The notes beneath the pieces were generated by a model, which was not told the origin of the DNA, did not search any database, and saw nothing but the letters and a program-made list of their open reading frames with translations. The position numbers and the translations under genes were made by a program. A DNA stretch of 64,000 bases from Saxidomus purpurata. Lineage: Eukaryota > Mollusca > Bivalvia > Venerida > Veneridae. Positions 1-12,271 of this stretch are shown in pieces (the stretch's first letter is position 1; each line of letters begins with the position of its first letter). The stretch spans positions 4,843,042-4,907,041 of the forward strand of contig JAFMSR010000018.1 of the NCBI GenBank assembly GCA_022818135.1, in the 5' to 3' direction.

Positions 1-3000
1 CACGGCGGTCAGCTGACAACGCCCTGGGGTGTAACTGTGATATATCTCGTGGCTAGCAGTGGAATAGATTTGGATGCACGTGATCACCTTGGTGACACGT
101 GTCTGCATAAAGCAGTTAGGGGTGCTGGTTCACACAGAATCGTAGAGGCATTAATGAGGTATATGTGTTTCTTCTTCTCCTTTTTCTTCATCATCATCAT
201 CACCACCACCACCATCATCATCATCGTCGTCGTTGTCGTCATCATCATAATCCTCTTCTTCTTTTTATTATTATTATTTTTATTTTATTTTTTTAATGAT
301 TAAATACCGTGTATATTTATTGATATGCTATATTTTCATTGTTTCGATAAAAGATAGTTCTCCTCTCATTTACGTCTGATTCGTAAACTACTTTATGACA
401 GACATTTTTATGATGAAATACAGTAAGAAAAAGTAAATAATTCTCAAAGAATTATATGGAACGATTGCGTTTTAAAACATATTACACTAACAAATAATAT
501 GTTATCTATGGATCGGTATTAAGGACCATGTTATGTCAGAAAATACTTTGCAAGTCTTATTAAAACATAACCGACGTGAAGCAACCGTTCTAGCCTAACG
601 AATATAACTATCCGAACGAGAGTAAAACAAAGTTTCAAAAGTCAACTTTTGCTAACAGAGCATACTTTCTTTTTTGTTAACACTTCAAAAACAATTTAAT
701 TTAAAGATATTTTAAGAAAGCTAGCAACATTTGGTCAAAGGTATGCCAATAGATAGATGAGGATCTAGCAAAATAGTTCAACAATAGAAAAATTAATGCG
801 TGTGCGGTCGCGTTTACCGTAGAAATACAGTTAGTTTAAAGTACACTTACGCCTAAATACATGTACATAAAACTATATCACAAAGATCAGTGTCAGTAAG
901 CTATGTGCATGGTACCTTGCCAGATATAACTCGGTCATGCCAGCCTAAACTGCTTATGGAAAAAGACAACCCGTGACAACTTGTATGTACTTATGTGCGG
1001 CGTAGTCGTCGCATAAAGTGTGTTCACCCCGGACCTCAAGGGTCTGCTCAAACGCCATCGAATCGCGTGCAGAATTATGTTGCTGCATGTCCTCGCATTA
1101 ATAAAAGTGAGAAATAAGAAACTACCTCAGACTAGACATCGAAACTCAGACATACAGACGGACGGGCATACATACAGATACATATATAGAGACAGACAGA
1201 CAGACAGACAGACAGAGTTACACCGAGATGGGGACATACTGGAGACAGACGAACAGTCATCGACTTCACACCGTGCTAAGAGCAACCCAACTTATTGCAA
1301 GTATAGTTTTTTTTAAAGCAGCAGTGAAAAATGTTATAGCGGATCATTTCCGTAAATAGCTTACGTGTATTTGATTATTTATTTGTACAATTAAATATTT
1401 GATAAATTTTGATTAATCACTATTCAGGTTGTAACCTTGTACAACTTACGAGAGAAAATACGTGTTAAAACTCTAAATAGTATTACTTCAAATAATATAA
1501 TCTGATTTGGAACCGTTACATCAATTTGTTATTTCATTCACGAATGGTTTAAATAATTTATCACCGTGTTATGTGTACATTTTGTAAAGCAAATCTGTTG
1601 ATAAACGCCCGTTTCGTTTATTCAGACGGATCTAAGTGCTTAACTACAAATACAAATTTTATTTCAATACAGATCCTTAGATAAACTTTAAATAAATGAT
1701 GATTATTCATTAGAATGGATCAATCACCCAATTTATTTTGGTTTTCTTTCTTCCGTCAGGGAAAATTTAATTTTCAATTTACAGATCAAGGGTTTTCTTT
1801 GAACACCTGCACATATTGAATTGGACAATAAAGAAATATTGAGAAGAAAAATACCTTTATAATGATACCTGTATCTCTTGGTCTACTAAACAAAGCGATA
1901 CCAGACCAGACAGGCCAATCTGTAAAATACGATACCGTGCAGTCAAACATATAAAACACGATACCATGCAGTGAAACCTATAAAACACGATACCGTACAG
2001 TCAAACCCGTAAAACACGATATCTACACGATACCGTACAGTAAAACTTATAAACACGACACCGTACAGTAAAACCTGTTTGAAGAAGTCAACCAAGGGAT
2101 GCATCAAAAGTGGCCAGTAAAAGAAACATGTTGCTTATTACAGGTGCATTTGATATAAACAAGAGCTGTCAGATGACAGCACGCTCCACTTTTCGAAACA
2201 CTTTGATGATAAATAAAACGTTTCCATAAAAAAGGCTAAAATTCATATAACTCGGATACGTTAGTATTGACTGCTTACGACAAGTTGTGACTACTAATAC
2301 AGTTTCAGCTGTATATTTTGTTTTGGAGCAAGCGGTACAAGCGGTACAATGGCTTGCTATAAACAGAAGTGCTTTTAGCCACAGGTGGAAGGAACATACC
2401 TTTGGCTTTTTTTTCTTAAGCTAATGCTTTTCTATGCTTTTAAAATTGATATCAGAATAAATAAAAAAATTGAAAAAATTTTTTTCTTCATATCTCTTTT
2501 ACTATAGTAAAAAATTGAAAAAATTTTTTTCTTCATGCGAAAAATTTTTTTCAATTTTTCTTTTTTTTTTTTATTCTGATATCAATTTTAAAATGCATAG
2601 AAAAAGTATCAAAAAAGCAAGGTCCCCGTGCTTTTAGCGATTGCTAGAGTTCTACTATCAACATTCTGCTAACAAATGCTATGTTCCCTCCATTAACATT
2701 TGGCATATCACTATATTATGTTCCATGTAGTACAATTTGGCATACCATTAATGTGTTCTTTTCATTAATATTTGGCAGTACTATTACTATGTTCCCACCA
2801 TTAACATGTTGCATACCCTTATTATATATGCTCTTTGGATTACCAATACCACGTCTATCCATTAACACTGTGTATGCAATTATGTTTTCGAATCGCAGAC
2901 ATTAGCACTGTCCCGATAGCCATAAACAAAACGAGACAACTAAAAAAGAACATGCATGTCAAAATGATGGTGACAATCGTCACATTTTTAGCTATTTATT

Positions 3001-6000
3001 CACTTTATTCTCACACAGATGCGGCGTGGACCCTCTGATACGGAACAATGACGGAAAAACAGCAGAAGATGTTTTGAAGTCAGAGACACCGGTCCAGTGG
3101 AAGCAGACGTTACACTGGCTAAAAAAATATAACCCTGGTATACTTGCTGAGTATTTCATTTTCTGCGCGAAACACCTAAAAAATTATTATACCATACGAC
3201 AACCGTGTGGAAGTCGATATTATACATTTAAACCTGTCTTAAACAGTCAGTTTTAGCCTGAGGGTGCGGTCCCAAGCAATCAGTGTTACGCCGCCGACGT
3301 TAAAATATTTGTTAAAAACTGCAAATATCAGAATTAGAAAATATTATAATACTGTTGTATTTGATATAAATAACTACAGCTTGTATACCTGTTTCAGGTT
3401 TGTTCCATACGGTTAACCAGGAATATGCTAACATGGAGCTTGTAGAACGGTTACTGAAGGGATGGTGTCGCACACGTTTGTCCAGACCCGACGGACAGGA
3501 AGTGGACATGCTAAAGGTTATTTCAACTTCTGGTGAAGTTCGGCATCTTCTTCACAAATATAGTCGGACGAACGAGTTTGCGATCGCAATGTTAGCTGGA
3601 AAATCATATAATACAAAAGGTATTATTCTGCTATGTGTTTACTGATTTCACTTGAATTTGGTCATACAAATGATTTTTAATCATTCTTCTTCGTTCTATA
3701 CTTATCTATAAACTTTATATCCCCTCCGGTCCAAACAAATGCTACCCCGGCCGACCTAGCTTTGCCCAGTCTTATACCTTCTCTACTCTGACATGCATCT
3801 CCTAGTCAGTTCTATCATAGCCCGTTTATTCTCAACTCGTTCCACACAATGCAGTACATGCTTTCAATCTTTATTTACCCCACACTGCTCTACTATATTC
3901 TATACTGTTCTTCGCTATGCTCTAATCAACTCTGTTAACGCACCTCTGCTCTATTCAGCTATACCCAACTCTATTTTATTCCACTATGTTCTGTTCACTC
4001 TGATGCGATCGTCTCCAATATTACGGAAAATTCCGGAGATAGCCGAGTGACCCTACTGCTAGTTTGTTGTGTTTCGCTGTATTTTAGTCCATGCTGTTAG
4101 TACTTTATTCTATTTTGTTCTTTTTTAATCATTTTGTAATACATTTTCTTACTGCAAATGTCTTCAAAGATTCTGACGAACATATAGACGTCGAAACGAA
4201 AGATCATATGCATGAAGGAGATGGCCAACGTGCACCGGAAGCACCAAAGCCGCTGTTAATGGCAGCATGGGAGGCCCACAATGAACTCTCGGTGGAAACC
4301 ATTTTATCCATGGGTGCAAGCACTACTACGCTTTACTCAAGGTCTGGATCGAAAGCAGATGCCGAACCATTATTTTTTCACGTAAGTTTATTGCAATGTG
4401 TACTAAACTATTACGATTGAAATTCATGTATACTTAGTATTGTAAGCAAAAGAGATTTTTTTTCAAATGTATGCATTTTTGTACGTGTATGAAATATGGA
4501 AATTACCTTGCCGGATCCGGACATCTGGAACTGTCACTAAAAGTGAATAATTGTCTCCCCTTCCCAGTGAACAATAGGTTGTCTAAGTTCAATGTACATA
4601 CATCGATCAAGCCGAAGTTGAATTGAGGCATCAGAAGCAAATTTTATACACATCTGCTTTCCGTGGTGATACTATTTATAGAGTACCATTACTCATCTCA
4701 AACGATGCAAAAAGTCCGCGCTGCAAACTTCTTACAGCTGGCCGACGACAAGATGACTCCATGATGTTGTATGTATATGTGAAGAACTCGCGGGAAGGGG
4801 GCGGACTGTAGGGGAAGGCGACGGCGTGTATGTACAGACCAAAGGAGCCAAAAAAACACCGAATTCGGTGACTCCGCGTCACTGTGCAACATTTAACCTA
4901 AGATAATAGTACTTCTGGAGACTGAAAAAACAATTACCGATATTTGATGAAACGATTGATCCTGCTAAGATGGTGTCTTCTTCTCGATTCTGAAAAACAT
5001 CTCGTAAAAAGTATAAAGTTACATAATTATAGTTTAACGTTTTTTCTGTTTTTCAGCTCATTACAAGCGATCACAATGCCATAGATTCCATCATACACAA
5101 GATTCTTAAAGTGTCCGATATGTCAGTCAGGGATCAACATGGACACACGTTGTTGTTCAAAGCAATATCACATGACTTTTCGAGTCAGTTCATTAAAGCG
5201 TTGTTCAAATATGGCGTCGATGTCGGTGCAAGGGACGAACGAGGCCGGACGGCGAGGGATTACGCGGAACAGCTTAGGAAAACTAAATATTTCTCGGAAA
5301 TAGACGAATATGTGATTGAGCTAGTAAAATCTTGTGATGCAGAAAAGCTGCAGCAGTTAGTGCTACAAGGTTATGACCACATTCTCGATATTACGGACAA
5401 TAGAGGCATCAATGTCATTAATGTTTTGAAGCGTCATTTCACACCGAGCGACAAGAAAGACGACATGTTGAGGTTAATGGAGAAATTACGCGCCATACAG
5501 GTAATAATCTGTCTATAGAAATATCTGATACCGTCCATATGGCGGTTAAACCATCTGCATGATCATATCTCGTACGCTTTAAACGATATTTGTGTGTGTG
5601 TGCGGGTGGGGGACGTGTGTGCATGCGTGTTAGATTTAACAGTTAACATTTACGGTCGGACAGATTAGTTAATCATCGCTCCGTTTGAAGGAACAACACT
5701 ACTGTAGACGCCATCCTCCATAAGAAACTGCACACATTCCCATAATTATGAAGATTCAGGTCCGTAGCGAGGTGAAACCATTCTATTGTTTCTATAGTTT
5801 CATTTATATTTTCACCTTACCAAGAAATTATTTGATGTATTACAATCTTTTGCACAAAATATTTAACGACATTCCTGATATACCAAAGTTGTCGAGAAAA
5901 ACAACAAAAAGCACTTCCATCGGTTACGTTTTCTGTCACTGTCTGCAACGGAAAATATTAAAACAATTTTATGTTTTTGCATTATTTACTTAGCTATAAA

Positions 6001-9000
6001 CAGAACTACAATCATTGTAATCTTTACAGACAACCTACCGTTATCTCGTTTTCTCATTGTCAAATATTGTCGCAAACATATAAATTGAATGAATGAATGA
6101 ATGAATGAATGAATGAATGAATGAATGAATGAATGAATGAATGAATGAATGAATGAATGAATGAATGAATGAATGAATGAACGAATGAATGAATGAATAA
6201 ATACCTAAACAGGCGAATAAAAATAAACTAATGTATTACATCGTAATAAATAAGTAGAATATATTTGAACATACATGTAATTCTTAACCAATCAAATCAT
6301 CTCTACTGTATAGTCAAACCTGTCTTAATGAGCCACCACACGGACACTTCAAAGAGGGGTTTACTTAATACAGGTGTATTTGATATAAAAAAAACTACTG
6401 ACATACACCAGCAGTGGCTTATAAGTTATCTGCCTACATAACGGACCACTAAGACAGGTTCAACTGCATACCTATAGTGAAAGCCGCATAGGCAAGGGTC
6501 GACGTGCTATAATGTTTATGTCCTTTCTCTGTCAGCCATGTACGATTTAACTGGTCATAAAATGAAACGAGAATATGTTTAGGTAGGTTTAAATGTCTTT
6601 ATATAGGAGTTTGAAATGTTTTGTGACTTGGGTAAGCTATGGCAAGTGTGTTGTTACTGGCGTCTAAAATTTGGGGGAAATCATAAAAAGTGTGATATTC
6701 AAAACTATATATTCTTTGTCAAATATGATGATAACCTAAAAACAAAGGAAGCATAGCAGTATCATAAGCATACTTTGCCTGCCACACCGTGAAAAAAGGG
6801 GGTCCAGTCTCCAGACACAAAAAAAATCGAGATTAAAATTTTCAGAATTTAATTTTTCTTTATATGAAAACGTAGTTGTATATGCTCTAATAATGTTTCT
6901 GATCAGACATTTCATGGACACATATACGATTTATCCTACCCTAAACAGAATTTCCTGTAGCAGGGTTGTCTTTCCCACTGCGATGGTATCTAGAGTTACT
7001 GTTCCTGATGGTTTTAGTTAGGAAACAGGCAAAGCGCCTTTGCCAACGTTGAAAAATAGACTTGCACGTTGATACGTTGTACATTTAATCTGAAAAGCAC
7101 CTTTTTCTATTTAATTCAGCATCATTTAATGTTGATGTTTAGAGCGACTGACACGGGCGGCACGGATGAACTGCGGCGTCTGGCAAGCCGGAAGTTCGCT
7201 ACAGCACGAGATAAATGTGGTCGGACAATTCTTCACAAGGCAATACTAAACAAGAAAAAAGATATGATCAAGTATATAGTGCAGACATATAAACAAATCA
7301 TCGATGAAAGGGACAATGTAAGTGCATTTGTGGTGCATTATCGGTCAATATTATGCTAACATTTTCTCAGAACATCTTGAAATAAAAACATTAATTTTTG
7401 ATAGTATCATTAGCACACCGGTCATATTCGAATTGTAGACATATAACTAACTCTTGTAGAGACCTTAAATGTGTCTTATGTTTCACTATTTCTTTACACA
7501 GCTCGGAAGGTGCGCCATGCATTACGCCTACCTGGTGACGGAGGGAACCAGCCTCGTAAACTACCTCAGGATGCACGGAGCCAACCCTAACATTGCTGAC
7601 TGGGTATGTATCTACCGGCTTAGAGTCCTGCCAACTAGGTCGTACCACTACCCAACGATGGTGGACCTAATAGCCTTACTCCTGCCAACTAAATGAAATA
7701 ACAATTCTTGTAGGCTGGGTGTGTTGCTAGCTTCCATCGTGAGCTTACATCGGTTAGCTTTTTGGTGACTAAGATAATTATAATCATGTAGACATTTACT
7801 TGAAAAAAAATTGAATAACTTACATCGCAGTGTAGTCATTTTAAATACACAAACACTACTGCAACAGTGAAATGTTAAGAATTTTCTTAAATGTATCAGG
7901 CTGGGCGGCGTCCTGAGCAGTACAATATAGAAAGGTGTGGTAAAGACGAGTACATCAGACTGCAGAGAGCTGTCAACGGCTTCACAATGGACGTGTACTT
8001 AGCAGAAACAAACTTTGAACAGTCCCTTCTTAAAGCAGTAAAAGTAAGATGGCATTTGTTCTTTTTTTCATATACAACACGTGCATGTATTTGAACGAAA
8101 TCTTACTAGTACATTACAGATGTATGCGACAAAACGTAATTGACACGATAGTATATTTAACAAATTCGATACAATTCACGAAACGATCAAGAATTAATTA
8201 GTTCTTAAAAATGGGTCATATTTTTTTCCTGAAAGTGTTGTTTGTAGATGTGCTTTATTGTGTCCACCGTCCGTTCGCGATATAAAGCGGTACGACCCGT
8301 TGCCTTAAAGTGCAAATCTATTTATTTTATAATGATTCTGAACAGTGAAGCTCAGTCTTTTAAATGTCTTTAAAACCCGAATCCCTTTGTCGTGTTCCCT
8401 ATTTACTTGATTTCGATATTTTAAAATTTAAATAGAACGCAAACCGATACTATGCTTTTTATTGTAATTTCTACATCCCAACATACTGTTTTCTTGAACC
8501 ATTCTGAACATCCCATGACTAACCTATAAATTACTGCAGAGAGGTGATCTGGTAGGGGTGGAGGATCTCGTTATTGGCCTCACAGATAAAGGAGACATCA
8601 ACCGATACTCCAATATCCTGTTTCACTGTGTGGATACTGGCAGGCAACGTATTGCAGTATATCTTATACAGCAAGGCATGCGAACGGATATTTATAAACA
8701 GGTTTAGTATTACTAATGACTTAAGCCTAGTGATCTAATTATTGCCTTAACGACCAGTGCAGATCATGATCAGCCCCCGAATCCATGCAGTTTGATCATG
8801 ATCTGCATTGTTTGCTATTTCAGTCAGTACATTTTCAGCAAGTCCGATTAATGACACTGTCCACATTGGAAGATAGAAAATTTCTTTTTAACTATTACCA
8901 AGGGTCAGGGTTACACCCAAAGCATTGTTGCTACACCACTTTTTAAATTTTTGTCATCAACTACATTTTGTACCTCAGTCAGCTGTAAATTGTCCTTTGT

Positions 9001-10030
9001 TGATCTATTTACAGTATAAATCTGCTTTGTACTTCATTGATGTTTTTAACAGGAATGTAAAAATAATTGTTGATAGTGTCCGTTTTTCTCGTGTCGTGGG
9101 TCCTAAAGTAATTGACTAATGAAGCATACATGGGTTTTATTCTAATTAATGGATGTGCACCATCGTTCTCTTTCAGTACGAGAATTGCAATGTACGTAAT
9201 TCAGCGTGTTCAACATACACCTGTGATCACACCCTTACCTCCCTTTACACGCATGCGAAACAACTGAAGTGTCGAGATGTTCTTAGAGCAATTGATCAAC
9301 AGTCACTACACAAGGTAACTGAACAAGTTTTGAACTTCTCTCCAAAGTCAGCATGTGCATACAAGATACTGGAAATTTTATAATTATGATAAACAGTACA
9401 ACCTGCACAAGTGGTAACCTTTAGTATGCAGCCATGTGCCTTAAAGAGCCAGCATTGAAGTATTCCTTCAAATAATTAAGTTGAAAGACACAGATCTGCA
9501 TTACGCAGTCACCTGCTGTATGTAGCCGTTTTTATACATTCTTTGACTGGCCACTAAATGCAGTTTAACCTGTTTACTGCCTCAAGCATGACCATGAGAC
9601 TGCAAAAAAGGGATAAATATATGTTAGTAACATGAAAGTTGTGACCATTTAAGGCAGGCCATTGTTAATTCAAATGCAGGTGACCATTAACACAGGTTTA
9701 CCTATACATACAATTTTATGATCATCAACACAGTATATTTTTGATAAGTAATTTTCATTTTTTTTTCTTTCTTTAAAACAAGTAAGACTTGGTGATAGCA
9801 CATTTACCAAAGTTCTTGCTTAGGCGGGCAATTTTTCTGAATGTTACAGTAGGTTAATTTATGGTGTTTATTAATTTTATAGTCACCTGCTATAATCATC
9901 ATTTTTTTGTACATGAATTAATTATAAATATTTTGTACATGAATTTCAGAATTCTGGTGAAATGGATGGACGGCCATCAATAACTAAGCCTTCAACCATG
10001 GACCAACTCTCACTTTTAGGTCTTGTGTAA
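1..10030 (+). CDS. Ankyrin-repeat protein, C-terminal 659 residues (5' end off window)
   Basis: Eleven exons were rebuilt: 1-158, 3019-3137, 3398-3619, 4170-4381, 5057-5500, 7120-7317, 7502-7603, 7900-8043, 8540-8701, 9177-9314 and 9950-10030 (TAA stop). All introns start with GT and end with AG, phases agree at every junction, and the sum is exactly 660 codons including the stop. Ankyrin repeats are visible in exons 1-2 (DARDHLGDTCLHKAV, then GVDPLIRNNDGKTAEDV across the junction), exon 5 (VRDQHGHTLLFKAI, GVDVGARDERGRTARDYA) and exons 6-8 (DKCGRTILHKAI, HGANPNIADWAGRRPEQY). Exons 3-4 and 9-11 show weaker, helical ankyrin-like text. No enzymatic domain, signal peptide or membrane segment was seen in this part. 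The missing N-terminal part may carry the defining domain, so no orthologue is named. The role is presumably protein-protein binding. Confidence 0.88.
172..250. repeat. Trinucleotide-rich tract (TTC/ATC/ACC/GTC)
   Basis: Imperfect trinucleotide repeats begin 14 bases after the exon 1 donor of the ankyrin gene and change from TTC to ATC to ACC and GTC units. They are intronic. Confidence 0.85.
1191..1216. repeat. (GACA)n microsatellite
   Basis: About six GACA units lie in ankyrin intron 1, preceded by degenerate CATACAGA units. Confidence 0.85.
1905..2165. repeat. Tandem repeat with about 36-bp unit followed by a dispersed-repeat end
   Basis: About five units built on TAAAACACGATACCGTACAG stand in tandem to about 2075. 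They are followed by text (TTACAGGTGCATTTGATATAA) that recurs at about 6370 as TACAGGTGTATTTGATATAA. The match marks a dispersed family with tandem content. Confidence 0.65.
2402..2622. repeat. Foldback element with long AT-rich inverted arms
   Basis: The segment around 2429-2460 (TCTATGC..TTTTAAAATTGATATCAG) reappears in reverse complement at about 2573-2602. Further in, runs of TTGAAAAAATTTTTTTC also pair across the centre. The whole could fold into one long hairpin. No target duplication was established. Confidence 0.6.
6086..6199. repeat. (GAAT)n microsatellite, about 28 units
   Basis: Almost pure tetranucleotide repeat with one substitution near 6181. It lies in ankyrin intron 5. Confidence 0.95.
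6314..6470. repeat. Copy of the 'CAGTCAAACCTGT' dispersed family
   Basis: It begins AGTCAAACCTGTCTTAATGAG and includes TTAATACAGGTGTATTTGATAT, shared with about 2075-2160. Related text (ACCTGTTTACTGCC, ACACAGGTTTACC) appears at 9400-9710. Confidence 0.5.
8758..8807. repeat. Perfect 15-bp inverted repeat, dispersed element fragment
   Basis: TGCAGATCATGATCA at 8758-8772 is the exact reverse complement of 8793-8807 across a 20-base loop. GATCATGATCTACATTGATCG near 35063 belongs to the same family, so this is an element fragment rather than a gene-specific hairpin. Confidence 0.7.
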
Positions 10031-10182
10031 ACACCATCAGTGGACCAGTCTGTCATTGGATTAATTCATCAAAAAAACATTCACATTCTAGAAATATTTA
10101 ACAATTAACTGTACTTGCAACCACTCGAGACAAAAAATATTATTGTACATGTATAATCATTGTAATATCTAAAGAAACTGTT

Positions 10183-10188
10183 AATAAA
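10183..10188 (+). terminator. Candidate polyadenylation signal of the ankyrin gene
   Basis: AATAAA lies about 150 bases after the stop codon at 10028-10030 and is the first canonical signal downstream. A 3' UTR ending near 10.2 kb would stop just before the dispersed repeat block that starts about 10277. Confidence 0.5.
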
Positions 10189-10276
10189 ACAACAAAAGTG
10201 AATACAAGGGGTAGTCTGCTGTGTATTTCTGAAACTGTTACCATGGAAACCCTGGTCTATTGCGACTGCAGTCACA

Positions 10277-10968
10277 ATCAAGAACTGTCCCTCAGGATAA
10301 AGACGAATGCCCTCTTACAGCCTTTGTCCTCTCCATGTGCTAGACAATGGTGCCATGTAATTCTAAAATCCTTCCATGCATATAGGACTCCATTATCTTT
10401 AAACTCAGTGTGACCTTGACATTTTAGGTAGGGTCATGGGTGTTATATGCGACACCCCATCATGATGTGCTGAACATTTGTGCAAATTTATTTTAAATTC
10501 AATCAATGTGTGACAAAGTTACAGTCCGGACATGAATGTGAGCATATATACACAAGGTTCCATTACCTATAAACAGAGTGTGACCTTGACCTTTGAGGTG
10601 CCAGGTAGGGACATAAGTCTTGCACGCGACATGTCATGTTGATGTGCTGAACATCTGTGCCAAATTATTTTAAAATCTTTCAATGCAAAATAAAGTTAGT
10701 CCAGACATGAATTTATGCATATACATGTATACAGGATTCCTTTACCAATAAACTCCCAAAGTGTGACCTTGACCTTTGAGATAGGGATGTGGGTCTTGCA
10801 CATGACACATCATCTCAATGTGCTGTCTGTGCAATGTTGCTTTAAAACCTTTGCAACAAGTTACAGTCCGGACTAGAATGTGTGCATATATACACGAAAA
10901 ATGTAAGGCAGACACATACAGACAGATGGTGCAATTTTAATATGCCCACCTTTGAGGGCATAAAAATA
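10277..10968. repeat. Monomer-based dispersed repeat (TGACCTTGACC family), intergenic copy
   Basis: It begins CAAGAACTGTCCCTCAGG and ends with GGGCATAAAAA. In between are three diverged monomers of about 170 bp, each with GTGTGACCTTGAC and a block like TTTTAAAATCTTTCAATGCA. The same head, monomer and tail order is seen at 19270-20163. This copy fills most of the gap between the convergent ankyrin and KHDC4 genes. Confidence 0.75.
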
Positions 10969-11806
10969 TCTGGTAGTCTGGTTTTGATTTACAGTTTCCA
11001 TGGAAACAAACCAGTTCTGATCACAAAACTTTACACTGAAAATATATTTTGTAATTTTAAACAGTTTAAATGGAAACACACTTTTAAAGCAACTGCTCAA
11101 ACAGAACATTGATCATGCCACATGAAACTGTTAAGTAACATATCACTGAGCAAATACATAATGCAACAAGATTTCAAAATTAATTTTAATATCATTCGAA
11201 TTCGTCAAAATGATAAACATCAATAACAAACAAAAATGCAACAGATTGACATGGGATTGATGCAAAAAATAGGTAACTGTATATGATATAATAAAAGAAC
11301 AGATGGAATGATTTCCTTTTAACCACTTTGATTTGTATGTTAGACTGTCAAATGTTAATTTGTAACCATTTTTGGTTTGGTCATTAAATGCAGCATTAAA
11401 ACATTGTGGTACTAAATGTATACATGAATACGTTCAAGGCTCCATTCCCTCTCTGAATAAAAAGGTAAAGCTTTTTATCTGTAATGTTTAGAATGTATTC
11501 AAGGTGAACTCATCTTGCATTTCAAAGATCATTCTTCAAACAGGATGGCAGAGACTTCTTGTCTACTTAAATACACTTCACTAATGTGACACCTTAAGAA
11601 CATCAGTAAAAACAACAAGCCTCCATCTTTATTCTCTAAAAGCTCCGCCAATACAAAGGCTGATCCTTTCCAGGACAGTTCATGGTATCTGATATCACTA
11701 CCCTCCCAAGATTCTGTTTTCGTAAGGCACTTTTAACTGCTTGTTAGAAAGCATGCCAAATGTCAAGGGATGATCATACTGCAGCAAATCCTGGCGACTT
11801 TTAGCA

Positions 11807-11812
11807 TTTATT
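11807..11812 (-). terminator. Candidate polyadenylation signal of KHDC4
   Basis: TTTATT on the plus strand reads AATAAA on the minus strand about 460 bases past the KHDC4 stop. A second candidate lies at 11628-11633. Which one is used cannot be decided from sequence. Confidence 0.35.
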
Positions 11813-12271
11813 TTAGCCAAAACCTGTCTCAGACAGGGGCAAGTTACAAGCTACATATGCCACACAGTTTCTCATCACTTAGTTGCGGATGTGATTGCGC
11901 AAGTCTCTCTTACTTTCTAACATGGTGATTGCAGTATTTGTTTAATGGTATCAAGGCAGCTACAGGACTGGTTGCTATGGTTACCATAGTTTCCCCACTT
12001 CCAACTGTTTTCTAGCACTGTCATCCATTTAAGAATGTCATTTGTAAAACCGTCTGGTTTTCAACTGGTAACAGCCTTGTACTTCAACAGTTTCAACAAT
12101 GCTACAACACCGGTTGCTATGGATACCACATTATCCCTGTTTCTTGCACTGAAGTTGTGGTACAAATGAAGCTGAAGAATTGCATGTATGGCATCTCCGA
12201 AACTACTTTGGAGAAGTGAACACATTTCAAGTATCATGGTCATCGTTTTCTATGATGACCTTGACCGTACA

